A stretch of DNA of 64,000 bases. It comes from Macrotrachela quadricornifera. Taxonomy: Eukaryota; Rotifera; Eurotatoria; Philodinida; Philodinidae. The position numbers and the translations under genes are program-made. The DNA is taken from NCBI GenBank assembly GCA_022393335.1, contig JAJEKB010000487.1, forward strand, positions 98,424 through 162,423, read 5' to 3'. Shown piece after piece: positions 13,924 through 29,412 of this stretch. How positions within the stretch are numbered: the first letter of the stretch is position 1; each line of letters opens with the position of its first letter. The notes below the pieces were generated by a model. The model saw nothing but the letters and a program-made list of their open reading frames with translations. It did no database searches and was not told the origin of the DNA.

Positions 13924-16900
13924 ATGACATCTAGATTACGCTGTTTTTTTGATATTAAAATTGATGACATTGATGGTCTCGTATATACAAAAGAATTTTT
14001 ATCTTAGTTTTTTTATCTTTTGTTTTTTCTTTAGTTGGTCGTATTGTATTTGAACTTTTTAATGATATATGCCCGCGTACATGCGAAAATTTTCGATGTT
14101 TATGTACAGGTACAATAATTATAAAAATTTTTTAATAATTTTTTTGTAAAAAAAATTTTTAAATTTTAGGAGAAAAAGGTCGTGGTTTAACATTATATAA
14201 AAAATTATATTATAAAGGATGTCATTTTCATCGAGTGATTAAAAATTTTATGATACAATCGGGAGATTTTACTGAAGGTAATAATTCGATAGATTTTCTC
14301 TTTTTATTTATTCAACTCCTGTGATGATAAAATGATATTTAACAAAAGGCAAAAGAAAGATGGAGAAAAGGAAACTTGTTAAATTCTAATTTTATCTCTT
14401 TTAGTCACCACGCATCAAAAGCGGGTGTTGAATAATATAAATTGATATCCGATTTTTTCTGTCTATCTGGTCTTTGAATTTTCCAGGCAACGGCACTGGT
14501 GGTGAATCAATATATGGTGGTACATTTGCTGGTAAAAAATTTTCTTTTTATTATTTAAAAAAATAATATATATAAATTTTTGTTTTAGATGAAAATTTTC
14601 AAATCAAACATGATCGACCATATCTTCTTTCGATGGCTAATCGAGGTCCAAATACAAATGGATCACAATTTTTTATGTAGGATTAAAAAATCATTTTTTT
14701 TCTTAGAAATTTTAAAATAAAATATATTAATTCATATTTTTAGAACAACATCTGAAACATCATATCTCGATGGGTAAGACCATTCAAATTTATATTATTT
14801 TTGACGCTATTCAATTAAAAGACATTTGTTAGATCTATGTATACACTTGGTTAATCTCAAAAAGTGTCAAAATTTATAATTTATCGAGAAAGTTGAAGTT
14901 TATAACGAAAACTTCATCCCATTAAATACATCATGAGATCATAGAATTATTTAGACTGCAAACAGACATACACATTTGTAGAATCTGTAAATACTTCTCA
15001 ATCCAAAACATCTATATGACGTTAAAATTTTGAGATTCATTCATTAGTTGACGTAATCTTTCGATAGTTTTTAATAAACTCTGTGCATCTATACAAAAAA
15101 CGAGAAATTATATATAAAATCAGATTTTTATAAGATGTAAATAACGAAATTTGAAAGTCTCCAATACATGATTTTCTAATAAACTCCATTTGGTGATATC
15201 TAACCTAAAGAATTTTTATTAGACTTTAATATTTGAATGTTTATTTATATTATTCAGAAAACATGTGGTTTTTGGTCAAGTCATATCCGGTCAATCAGTA
15301 GTTGATGCAATTGAGAATGTGCCGATTGATTCAAATAATAGTCGTCCATTGAAAGATGTTGTTGTATCTCATTGTGGTCAACTTGCACTCGTATCAAGTA
15401 AAAATAATTTATTTTCTTTATTAAAAAAACAGAAAAAAAAAGAAAATATTTATAATCTATTTCATTATTTAGAAAATACTAAAGAAAAAAAACGTAAAAT
15501 TTCTACAGGAAATGAAAGTGAAAATGAACAAGGTAGTGAAAGTAGTTCATCATCTGGTGATGATGAGAATAATAAAAAGAAAAAAAAATCTAAACATAAA
15601 AAAAAAGAAAAACATCGACGTAAAAAAGAAGCAAAACGTTTAGCAAAACTTGCTATGGAAGAAGAAAATAAATCTGATCAAACAATAAATAATAATATTG
15701 AACAACAATCAAACGAAATATCTGGTCGTGATATAATGGGTCTTAAAACAACAATTGATCCTGATGAAATACCTGAAATACCTGCACATAAATTTCTTTT
15801 ACGACGTAATTTAAATGATAATAATAATGAAACAACAAATACTCGGTAAGTAAATTTCTTAATTTTTTATTTATAATATAAATTAAAATGGGAATCAAAG
15901 ATCAATAGTTCCTGTTTGAGCTTTATCTTTTTCTCTTGGGAAATTTTTTAATATAACATATATGAATTTTTCTTTAGTACAAATAATTATCGTTTATCGA
16001 AAAAAATCGATTCAAGTGGTCGTCCAGTTAAGGGTCGTGGTTTTATGGTATAGCGGTTCTTTCTTTCTTTTCTTTAGTTTATTATACTCTTCCTTTTTTT
16101 TTCTATATAGCGATATACCGGAAAAAGTCGTTCACGTTCACGTACACCACCACATTGGCGTTCAGCAGTCGAAGATCGTAAACGTTTTTCTGATGTAAAT
16201 GAGTTTCGTAAACTAGGTATAAATGAAAATATTGAAAATAATCAGAAACGTAAACGTATTGATGATGAAAAACATGATAATGATAATAATAATAGAGATC
16301 GACATTCACGACGACATGAAAGAGAAAAAGATGATCATCGTCATCATATTGAAGCAACAACACGACATAAACATCAACGAAATTCAGCAAGTCCAGATAA
16401 TCATCGATCAATCAGTACCAAGCACAAAGATAATAATACATCAAATATTATTCGAAATAGTCCTTCACCATCACATCATCATTCTCCTCAGATTCATTCA
16501 CCATCATTAAAAAATGATCAATATTTAAAGAAAGATTCTCGATCAACCCGTCGTCATCACTCTCCATCATCAGCAGATGATCAACATCAAATTAAGGATT
16601 CTCGATCACGTCATCATTATCGTTCAAAAACACCTCCAGTTCCATCTATTCGAGCTCGTTCGCCATCACCAACAATTGAACGGCATCAAGCCAAAGATTC
16701 TCGATCAAGTCATCATCATCGTTCAAAAACTCCTCCACCTGCAACATCTCGAATTCGTTCACCATCACCAGCAACTAATCAACATCAAAGCAAGGATTCT
16801 CGATCACGTCATCGGCGTTCAAAAACTCCTCCGCCTTCAACTTCTCGAGTTCGTTCGCCATTACCGGTGGCTGATCAACATCAGGTTAAAGATTCTCGAT

Positions 16901-19900
16901 CACGTCATCGTCGTTCAAAAACTCCACCACCTTCGTCTTCTCGTGTTCGTTCACCATCACCAGCAACTGATCTACATCAAACCAAGGATCCTCGATCTCG
17001 TCATCGGCGTTCAAAAACGCCTCCACCTTCAACTTCTCGAATTCGCTCGCCATCGCCGGCAGTTGATCAACATCAAGTCAAAGATTCTCGATCAGGTCAT
17101 CATCGTCGTTCAAAAACTCCACCATCTTCAATTTCACGAGCTCGTTCACCATCACCAACGCTTGAGCAGCATCAAACCAAGGATTCTCGATCACGTTTTC
17201 GACGTTCAGAAACTCCACCACCTTCATCTTCTCGTGTTCGTTCACTCTCACCACCAATAGTTGATCAACATGAAATTAATAATTCCCAAACACGTCAACA
17301 AGAAAGTACAAATATAGAACGTACAAATTCACCACCACCACCACCACGACCATCTACATCAACAAAACGACGTAAACGTTGGGAAAATGAGGATGAATTT
17401 AATGAACGACAATCATTAGCACAAGCTGTACAACATGCAAGTCTTGAAGATGAATTACGTATGATTGCACAAACAAGTGTAGCAGAACTGGATACACCAA
17501 ATGCTTTTCTTAATATTCCACAACAATCACAAGTACCAGCAACTGTTAGTAAATCGAAATGGGATGATGAAGATGAAATGTATGTTTTTTTTTATTTCGA
17601 TAAATTTTTTCAATGGATATATTTCATAGGTCATCAAAAGAAAAAGTTATTCCTTCAGAAATGATATCTGATATTCCTAAAAAATCTGAAAAACCTGAAA
17701 TATCATTATCAACTGATAAACAACAAACTAAAACATCATCAGTTTATAATCGACGCGAAAGAGAATCAAGCCGTGACCGTGACCGTGATCGTGATAGACG
17801 TGATCATTACTCATCACAAACTAGTAATAATCGATATCATGATCGAAAAGATTACAGTCATCGTCATAATGAAAGTCGTCGAAGATATTCACCTTCACCA
17901 TCTACTCGTGATCGTCATTCTAATCGATATGATCGAAATAAAGGTAAACTTTTTAACTGAAAATGTCTTATTGAATCTTAGATTACATGCTTTTTTTATC
18001 TGAATGACCTTAAAAACATTATTGAATCTTGTATGATTAATTCGTGCGTGCATATAATGATAGGAAAAACTAGTCTTAATGCATGAAATATCTGAAGAAA
18101 GTTATAATGTATTGAGGTGTGATATTTAGTAAAATGTAACACAATTTGTATAGTTTATCTACGCATATATATTGCTCCTCAATGTCGTAAATTTTTTATG
18201 CTAGTTAAAAAAAAACTATGAGACATGACGTCAAATTAGTAATGAAAACTTGTATATTTTGTATGTCATTTTATAGAGTTTTTACAATGAGAGAACATCT
18301 TTAATGCATATTTCTTGTATAAAGGAACAAAATATGCGGTTCTCACGACTAAATCTACATATATTTTTGTATTATCAAAGTCAGTTCAAAAAACGTCATT
18401 GTTAATATTTAATGCAGTGCGAATCATCGCATTCATACAATCCTTCATGCATGCATATGACCTTCGTACTGTGAGCATTTTTTTTATAGCACAATCTGCA
18501 ATTTGTGTCGCGATGACCTGGAGAACATCAAGTTACGAGAAACTTGTCTGGACTTTGTCGTAGAGGCCTATATCTCGAAATGTACAAAAGTTTTTAAATC
18601 TTTAAAATAAGGGTTCTCGTTCATCTTTAGCAAATTTTACAAAACAGCGATTTCACTTTCAACTTTTACTCATGATAATTAAGAATGATGAACTAGATTC
18701 TAGTCTTTTAAATCATCAACTGTTACAACAGAAAGTGATAGTGAAAACCATCGATAGAATAGAGTTGATTTCTGATGAAATCGTTTAGTTTTCTTATACG
18801 TATTGAACTCTATTGTCAAAATTTGAGGTTACTTCATACAGCACTTACGTGATCCTTTCATGTCTTGCATTTCTCTTCTTAGACGTACGCATTTAAAGTT
18901 ATCATTTTGGTTGTAGTAATCTCATAAGTAGTAAATCAGAAAACACTAACTTAAATGCACAGCTAAAATTTTATGATCGAATCGGTACAGTTAGTTTCCG
19001 TTTGTTTGACATGACCTTTCAATTCCTCGAAGTAAACCATCCCAAAAGAAAACAATGTTTTGTCTATTTTTATTATTTTTAACCGTCGCAATGACGAAAA
19101 CGGTGACAACAACAAAAGTTAGCTGTCGTTCTCTTTGATGATAAATAAGACAACTGTGAGTACAATTGTTGATAGATAAAATACTTAGGAGAGAGAAAGA
19201 ATCAAGTAATCACTTGAAAGTATTCATCAGAAACATATTGATTAACGCGAACAAAGTTTAATTGATAGTGATTTTCACAATTGCTGCTGTTCACTTTCAT
19301 TTTGATTTTGATTAACTGATAGAAAAGAACGTCTGATTCTGATAAAATATAAATATGTTTAGGGAAAAAAACAATTATTCATTTTTTATGAAATATCAAT
19401 TTTTTTTATTAATCGCTAGTCATAATTCCGTATTGCATTTCGCAATCGAATGAAGCTTGGATGCCATCTAGTTCGATAAATTTATGGCAAAAAGACCTGT
19501 TAATTGATAAAAACAGAGTATAAAATTTAAACTACATTTGTATAAGACTCACACTACACTATGCTAATACGTTTCAGAAATATTTCATCTGCTATGAGTG
19601 CAATAAACGTTACCGTATGTAATAAAACAAGAGAAAAATAGAAATATATGCATATAGTAACAATAAAGTAATATAGATAATGTAAAACGGTTACAATGTC
19701 ACTGCAACATATAGAATAGAAGAACATTTTGATCTCCCTTTTGTTTGTGATATAATGAGAACAAGAAAATCTCGGATGACGCCAACTGCCAACTTATAGA
19801 TTATATTGAAGATCAGCTTAACCACCTACAATTACTCTTAGGATTTAACAAAAAGTGCAAATAGTTGAAATACAATTTTATCTTTTCTGTTAAAAGACAA

Positions 19901-21064
19901 TTATACAGATTTATTGATTGAATAGTAGTAAGTTATGCCTATAAAATTATTAGTAATATTTATCAAATAAACAATTCGTACTAAAAACAATAAGAGACTA
20001 ATATATTTAATCACATTAATTACATTACTTTAAAATAAAGATCACAGTTGACATCATTATTAATTTAACATACACAATAGGAAGCTAATAAATTGTCACA
20101 TTCGTTATTTCCCATCTTGAAACATGATAATGATTTTTCTACTGATACTTGTCTAGCAAACTAATCAAAAAAATCTGTTATATTTTGAAAGTAAACTCGA
20201 GAATACTTGCAAATAAAATATCTTCATGATTTTTCTTATATATTTTATGATATACTTGTTAGTTTTATTTATCTAACATCACAATCATTAGATAATATCT
20301 ACATTTCTGTCTAGATCAAATATTATTCTGTTTTATATTGTTTATGTCCGATGATTAAAATAAATCAATCGGTCCACAATGTTTTTTTTTTTTCGTATAT
20401 TAGATAAGAAAATATGCCTTTTAGTATATTTTCTTCGCACATTCTATATAAGTAACTTATTAACTATGGCTTTTATATCTCATTCTTCTTAATACACAAT
20501 TATATGTTCTTATTAGCGAGTACAGTAATGTCAAGCGTATAGTAATATTGTCTGTTACCAATGACACGTAAATGTAAGATGGCTATCGATTACGTTGAAT
20601 AGTAGATAAATACCAATACAAACCAAAATTTTTTTATGTCAAATAAAATTATCTAGAACTATATTATTTTATTTATAAAAAATAAATGTTTTTTTTTTAT
20701 AGGTAAAGATCGTGATTATCATCGAAGAAATGATGATCGTGAACGAGGTAAATTTATTCGAAGAATTTTTATAAAAATATATTTGTCGTATGTTAGATGA
20801 TCGTCGTCGTAGTCCAGGTCGTTCATCCCATTCTGATATATCAAGTCGACAAAAGCCAAAACGACAATCATCTAGTTCAAGTTCATCATCATCATCGTCA
20901 TCATCACGTAGTTCGTCTGGATCGTATGTTTAATTTTTCTTATTTTCATAATAAAATTAAAAAAAAATTCTTTTATTTATAGACGTAATGAACGTAGTCG
21001 AACATCACCTGTTCAATCAAATGAACAAAAACAAATTAAAACTGTACCTTTATCTTGTGTATAA
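13924..21064 (+). CDS. PPIG: SR-cyclophilin (peptidyl-prolyl isomerase, PPIG/NKTR family)
   Basis: Fourteen exons encode about 1005 residues. Residues 1-180 or so are a cyclophilin domain: [15 protein letters not shown], the catalytic [40 protein letters not shown] and the family's tryptophan position replaced by [10 protein letters not shown] Lys/Ser-rich linker, then [16 protein letters not shown] and [21 protein letters not shown], are the conserved post-cyclophilin motifs of PPIG/NKTR/Moca-cyp. A long RS domain with tandem repeats follows, plus [10 protein letters not shown] and a serine tract near the C-terminus. Expected nuclear speckle protein acting with the spliceosome and RNA polymerase II CTD. 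Exons: 13924-13975, 14035-14109, 14170-14277, 14487-14531, 14589-14676, 14744-14773, 15258-15397, 15473-15845, 15978-16047, 16111-17579, 17630-17943, 20703-20747, 20797-20923, 20983-21064. Intron 11 is 2.76 kb and carries repeat copy B. Confidence 0.9.
16579..17262 (+). repeat. In-frame tandem repeat of the RS domain (about seven units of 96-102 bp)
   Basis: Seven successive units of 32-34 codons share the pattern [19 protein letters not shown], then a short variable stretch and R[VIA]RSPSP. An eighth, degraded unit ([13 protein letters not shown]) follows. Units differ mostly at synonymous or conservative positions, so the array is not a very recent duplication. Each unit adds RS dipeptides and SP/TP phosphorylation sites. 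Confidence 0.85.
18400..19310 (-). repeat. Dispersed repeat, copy B (inside PPIG intron 11)
   Basis: Reverse-complement partner of copy A (12090-12980), about 6 kb away. The match is collinear along the whole length with several small indels. It makes up about a third of the largest intron in the window. No shared open reading frame. Confidence 0.75.
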
Positions 21065-21139
21065 TATCGTGTTGTCTTACACTATTTCCTTAGTCTATCT
21101 CTTGTTGTTTTTTGTTTGTGTCAAAAACGCTAAAATGTG

Positions 21140-21161
21140 TGTTGATTTCTTTTTTTTTCAG
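21140..21161 (+). promoter_or_regulatory. Candidate trans-splice acceptor upstream of RRAGC
   Basis: A T-rich tract ending TTTTTTTTCAG lies 32 bases before the Rag GTPase ATG and 97 bases after the PPIG stop. No AATAAA is present between the PPIG stop and this AG. This fits an operon-like pair; inference only. Confidence 0.4.
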
Positions 21162-21193
21162 ATACTTTATCAGGAAAAAAAAATCTTTTATTC

Positions 21194-24100
21194 ATGATTG
21201 ACACAACATCAACAGCAGTCAATGATACGGGAGGTGATAATCCTAATAATCAGAATTTATTTACACGTCCATGTATCTTATTAACTGGTCTGCGTCGATC
21301 AGGTAAAACATCCATACAACGTGTTATATTTACAAAAATGCAACCATCACAAACACAATTTCTTGAATCAACACCACGTTTAACAACGAGTCAATTTTCT
21401 TGTGGTTCATTTATTAATTTTCAAGTACAAGAATTACCCGGTCAATTACATGTATTTCCATCATCACAATCTCCAAGTAATGCAAGTGGGAGTAATCAAG
21501 CATCACCATATGATGACGATACAACACATATGGTTGGAGGTGGTTATGATATGGAACGTTTATTAAAACGATGTAATGCTGTTGTATATATAGTCGATGC
21601 TCAAGATGATTATAGCGAATCAATTGGTCGTTTAAATATGATTATACAATTAGGTAGATATGTGAATCCAAAAATACGATATGAAGTATTTATACATAAA
21701 GTTGATCAATTGTCAGAAGAAGCAAAAATAGAAACACAACGAGATATTCATAATCAGGTATAGTGAAATATTAAAATTCATTTCGTTATATCGAAATGAA
21801 AGTATTTCGTATTTAAATTTACAATACTATGGGAAACAGAAAAGATGAGCACCAAGAAAGTTCAGCAAAAAAAAGTTAAGCACGAAAAGAAAGATTAATT
21901 TATACATGTTGAGAATGAACAGACGAATACCAATGTATGTTAATGAGATCAGACGCGAAAAAGACAAACATAAGTGCCAATGTACTTGAACTTATCACAA
22001 TTAATAACATTAGATGGATAGTGACAAAATAATTAATTACGCTGTTGTAAATAATAATGGAACATTTGTTCCCTGACACTAACAGTTTCTTAACATGCCA
22101 ACTATTTCTAATAACGGTAGAAGAAAACAAAAAATACGTTAAGATGTCAATAGTTTTTTTATACATGAGGGATTGATGTACCACTGAAAAGAAACATGTT
22201 GATGTTGTATCAAATATTTTACACATCACCATTATTCTTTTCTTTGTACGTGTGTTTTTACAAATAATATTATTAAACTTTATTAACATAGATGCATGTA
22301 AAACTGATGATAGAGCGTTTAAACACGAGGGATTTGACGAGCGAATTGCTCATTGTGCTCGTCACAATCAAGAAACATGGAACATTATCGTTCCTAATTG
22401 TTGCAACGATAAAGATACTTAACTTATAACAATAACTTGCATTTATAAATGTCAGTTCAATATATCTAGATTTATCTAATAAAGGAATTTCTCGTTTACT
22501 ATCACGTGATATTATTAGTTTCTCATAGAATATAAATTTAATTTGTATATTTATTCATTAGACTATATTTACAAACTCATTTTCTTGTTTTCGTGTTCAA
22601 CTTTCACCAATCCTTTTTTCATAAATATATCAAAAAAGCATTCGTGTATAAGTATTACTTTCATTCTTATATAAATAGCAACAATCTTTTTAGTTTTGAC
22701 ATTGTGTTTTTGTAATAATTGACAGAGAACTTGCCATGATGGACATGTTTTTCTTTTTTCTTAGGTACTTAATGAGATCTTTCAGATTAATAGATATTCT
22801 TATATAAACTTTTGTACTCTAAAAATAAAAATTTGTTTTTAGAGAATAAAGGAAATAAATAAATAAAAGACAAGAAAGTACTGATCTAGAATAATTAGAC
22901 AAAACTATTCATTATAGTCTCTATTATATTACCTAAATAAATGTAATAATTATTTTCTTGGATATAATACCTATTCAGGACTATTAAAAGATATTTGATC
23001 AATAAATCAACGAAATAGATGTTGATAGTTCCTATCATATTGAACTATTATATGGTTCATTTTTTGGCTTTAGATAATTTTCAGAGATTAGGACAAATTA
23101 TATGATCCTGCCTATTAGATTTCGCAAGCACAATAGAAATAAGTAGATTTTCATATGCCGTTTTATTGAGATTTATGCATGGTTTTAAAAATAAACGCTT
23201 CATTCTTACTACTTTTCTAATACATTAAGTACTGATCAGATGAATATATATATGTGCAAATTTTTCATGTCAATGTCCGTTAGAATTTTATAGAAATCGA
23301 AACAAATTCTTCAGAATCTATAGGAAGTCATTGAAATACATTTGAATCTATCGGCATTCGTATAGTCTTAAAAGAAGGAAGAAAAAAAGAGCAAACATCA
23401 ATGATCATTGAAATCTATTATAAGAGTCATATTCTGAATCTACTTTTTCCTTCTTGATTATCATTATAATTAATTTTTTTTTTGTTAAGGTACGTGATCG
23501 TTTTTCTGATGCTGTTGGTGGAATAGATTCATGGGTACCAGCAGTTTCAATGGCAAATCTAAATTCTCAAGATATTTTAATAAATTTTCATTTAACATCA
23601 ATATTTGATCATTCAATATTTGAAGCATTTTCAAAAGTAATACAAAAATTATTACCACAATTTGGTCATTTAGAACATTTGCTCAATTATCTTTTATCTG
23701 CATCAAATATTGAACAAGCATTTTTATTTGATGTACAAACAAAAATAAGTATTGCAAATGATTCATCACCAACTGATATGCAAGTAAATAAAATTAAAAA
23801 AAATTCTAGAATAAAAACTATATTAATTTATAAACTAATTATTCTTTTTCCTTTTTTTTTGTTTTTTAAAGATGTATGAATTATGTTGTGATATGATTGA
23901 TTTATTGATTCATATGAGTGAAATATATGGACAACCAAATCGTAATGGTGTTCAAACTATCGAAGATGATGGAATAGTAAATGGGGAACGATATGAATGG
24001 GGTTGTGGACCTGAAAATTATGAGAATAATGTATCTATTATAGACGGTGATCATATATTAGCTGAAAATTCATCTTCAAATAGTAAAAGAAGTTGAACTA

Positions 24101-24444
24101 ATTTTTAGAATATAAAAGGTTTGTTTTTTTTTGTTGTTAATGTATTAGGTCCATTAAGTACAACACCATTGACAAACTACCCATACTCGTCATTAATAGA
24201 AACTACTAATGAACCTGCATCGAGTGTATTTGATTCAATGTCATCAAGTGTTATAAAATTAACCGGTGGTCGTGCACTTTATCTCAAAGAAATTAATCGT
24301 CATTTAGCATTAATATGTGTTTTACGTGAAGAAGCACTTACAAAACAAGCTTTTATTGATTATAATGTTAAACAATTAAAAGAATCTATTTTGAAATTAT
24401 TTCATTTAGATAATCCGACTTCATCAAATCTTGTGACATCATAG
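21194..24444 (+). CDS. RRAGC: Rag GTPase of the RagC/RagD type
   Basis: Four exons (21194-21757, 23490-23783, 23872-24082, 24149-24444) encode 454 residues; human RagC has 399. The G domain begins [18 protein letters not shown], the P-loop form specific to RagC/D. Further matches are [72 protein letters not shown] and [12 protein letters not shown] of the roadblock-type C-terminal domain. RagC/D pairs with RagA/B on the lysosome to bring amino-acid signals to mTORC1. Two oddities: the G3 motif reads QELPGQ where the family has WDFPGQ, and there are Ser/Asn/Gly-rich insertions after G3 and in the C-terminal domain. Intron 1 is 1.73 kb without recognisable content. Confidence 0.92.
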
Positions 24445-27410
24445 AATGGATTATTTAAACAATAAATCGGAAAAATAAAAAAAAAAACAATTCATTTCTT
24501 CTTTTTTTATCTATTATTTCTATCCCGAGCCCACCATTGTATCAGGAATGCATGTTTCTATTGTTTTTAAAAACCCTGTCTATCGTGTTTCACATGCATA
24601 AGCATTGTTCTTTTGTGTATGTATATAAATATATCTAATTCATAGCACAACAATAATGCTTTATTGTCTATTTTTTAATTGATAAAGCATTATGGTTTGT
24701 CTGTTTTTTTTACCTAATCCTTCTACTGCGCATTGGCATAAACAGTGAATTGTCTGTTCGGTTTTTCATATTTTTTTTTCTGCTTTATATTTCTTACATG
24801 TGTGTGTGTGTGTGTGTGTGCGTGCGCACAATAAGTGTTTTTTTTCTTGTGTTTTTCATATACACAATTTGTCCTGTTTTTCTTGTTCTTTTTGTGCGCA
24901 CATTTCGTTAAATAAAAAAAAAATCAATAGTGCAAATCAGGAATAATGATTTTTAAGAATAAATTTCATGAAATAACCATTCAAAATATTAGGAACTGAT
25001 TGTCGAAAAGTTTTAGCATTTAGAATAAATTAACTATGTTGAAAGAGCATGAGAAGTTAGTATAAAATTCATTTTTTTTACAATTTTTGAATAAAGTCTT
25101 TTAGTATCTCGATGATTCAATTGTCTTGAGCCAATAATATCAGTCTATGAAAACTTTGATTTTTCATCACAAAAACGTTGATTAAAGCCAGTATCAAATT
25201 ACATCCATCGATACGGCGGTACCTATACTTCCTAATTGTATGTGTTACATATGTAATATTATGTTGCGTAGAGAAGAATATAATCCATTATAATATGTAA
25301 AGTTAACCTATACGTAGCTGTTGTTCATTCAATATTAAATACACTTCTAGCATTTTGGTACAAATACGAATAGACATATATTGAGCTACATATGAAGAGT
25401 TGAATCATTATGTGAACAATCAACATCTTAGTTCAAGATCAAGAATTAATCTAAGATATTAGCAAAAGAAAAACCTGTATTTATAGTTTATAGCTAAAAT
25501 AATCAACTCTTTTACCTTCGTTCAAATAATATCTTAAGATGCTGTTACGTTCATACGAAAAAATTTTAAAAAATCTTTGTATTGATACATAAAATAAATC
25601 AAACGATTATTTGGTTCAACATATCAAATAATTAATTGTTTTATTGTATCTCTTATTCGTAAATGAACCTATTTGAAATCTTCAAGAAGAATTTAATAAA
25701 ATTAAGTTCATGCAAGCGAATATTTTATCGTATTTCCAACATAATCCAGTAGAACACACTAACTAATTGCTTGTAATCATTCTGATTAGGCATGTACCAA
25801 ACTTCAGAGTTGTTTAGGTTTGATTCTTGACTAGAAGTCGTCTCATAGATCTCGTGCTATTATTATTATTGTTACAATGGTTACGACAAAAAATGATTCA
25901 TGTATTACAGTCATATTCTAAATTAGATTACGATACAATGGACAGCTATTATTTTGATCATTAGTTGAACAAATTTTCGGTTTGATCATTAAGAAAAATA
26001 TTTCAAAAATAGTAAATGTCATTATGTTTTAAGCATTTGGCTATATTTAAACATTATGGTATTATTCTTGTTTTTTTCAGTCAGATTTATAAAAAAAAAG
26101 ATAGTCAATCATAGAAGACAACAGTTTTCAATATTTTTGAAATTATTATGACTGTGATAAAATGTTTTTTGTGATTCACATTTCAAACAATTTATTTTAT
26201 ATTTAAAAAGATCAATTGAACTTCTTGGAAATATTTATGTTGAATAACCAATAACTTTTCTAGTTATTATTTTGTTAGGTAATAAGATTCAATTGATTTT
26301 GTGTAAAATAAATTTATTCGTTTGACTATGTGATAGTTCATATAAATTAGCACCAAAAATGCTTTTAATAACATTAAAATAAAATAAAAATAAAATTTTC
26401 ATTTTACATACATATGTAAACTTCTATATTGTATAGACATCATTGAAAAGATAACAATATACTGCTAAAGATTACGTATCTTCTTTAGGGTACTCGATAT
26501 TTATATAAAATTTTTTTCTTATTACGTCGTTCGAATTGTATATTGTCAGAATTTTTACAATGAATTAATATAATCAAAATGTTGTTTTCTTTTGAATTCA
26601 ATGAAATTCTTAAACATTTTGAATTGAAGTTTTTCGATGTATCTATTTGCTAAATTTAAATCTAATTTACATCGATAATCATTATGAAAAAAAAATTTTA
26701 TGTCTATATTTCTAAAAAACAATTGCACAAAGATGATTTTTTTTTTATTAAAAGTTCGAAATATATAATTAGTAAACTATTCCTTCTGTTTTTATTTGAG
26801 ATCACTATAGTCCTGAATGATTCCGTAGAAAAACTACTTTATTCTCCTGTGTAATGAGTCTTGTTATAATGAATATACATTGAACGAAGGTCATCTTATG
26901 TCATCATCATTAATGTGGCATTTGTAGATACTCTCTTATTAGTTTCATTCTATTTTTACAATAGAAGCATTCTAAATTATCGTCTATTTTTATATATTAA
27001 AAGAATATGCACATTATTACATTACAGCAACATAAATATCATGTCTTAGTTCTTATTATTATTTCTGTTTAAATAAATATTAAAGAGATTTATAGAAAAG
27101 AATACATTTCATTAAAGATGCACAGAAATCTTTTCAATGTTCACTGAATAACATTTCATTTGTTTATTGTAGTGATGAAGTGGTTTCTAAGGAATTCTTT
27201 GTACTATTTTTATTCATTTTTTTTTTTCGTTGTATTTGTTTGATCGTCAGTCAAAAGTGTCTCCAATAGAAACTCGATATTATACTCTCATTATTTGATG
27301 AAACTAGGAAAAAAAATGAAATGATTCATCACTGGCTGTTACTACTAACGTCCGATTATTCTCTCTTTCTTGTTTTTTTTTCTTTCGTCGCCTTCGTTAC
27401 ACATTCACTC
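24445..27410. other. Intergenic region upstream of alpha-tubulin
   Basis: Nearly 3 kb of AT-rich sequence. Apart from the TG microsatellite at 24799-24829 I see no gene, RNA or repeat. Confidence 0.5.
24799..24829. repeat. (TG)n microsatellite
   Basis: About eleven TG units followed by CGTGCGCACA, about 360 bp after the RRAGC stop. Confidence 0.9.
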
Positions 27411-27412
27411 GT

Positions 27413-27457
27413 CTATATAAAATTTCAGCCCAACTCGTACACTTTGTCAGTCAGTCG
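27413..27457 (+). promoter_or_regulatory. Core promoter of alpha-tubulin: TATA box and initiator-like site
   Basis: CTATATAAAAT at 27413-27423 is followed about 30 bp later by GTCAGTCAGTCGCA (27446-27459), which contains TCAGT, the arthropod-type initiator core. A purine-rich leader (GAGACGAGAGAGAGAGAG) follows. This is the clearest core promoter in the window and fits a highly expressed housekeeping gene. Confidence 0.65.
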
Positions 27458-27547
27458 CAACAAAGAGACGAGAGAGAGAGCAAACAAGTAACCATTACTT
27501 ATACAACAATTTCAACCTTTTTTTATTAAAAAAAAACCGAAACAACA

Positions 27548-27601
27548 GTATGTTTGCATATTATTTCCTTTTTTTTTCTAATAAACTTTTTTGTTTATTA
27601 G
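27548..27601 (+). other. 5'UTR intron of alpha-tubulin
   Basis: GTATGT at 27548 to AG at 27600-27601, three bases before the ATG. Short and T-rich like the coding introns. Confidence 0.6.

Positions 27602-29412
<1,811 letters not shown>

Noticed and set aside
16577..17260. 227-codon frame rich in His/Leu/Ile on the plus strand
   Set aside because: Alternative frame of the RS tandem repeat; kept open only because repeat units are multiples of three and nearly identical.
21900..22289. 129-codon antisense frame in RRAGC intron 1
   Set aside because: Hydrophobic and low-complexity, no recognisable domain; probably chance in AT-rich intron.
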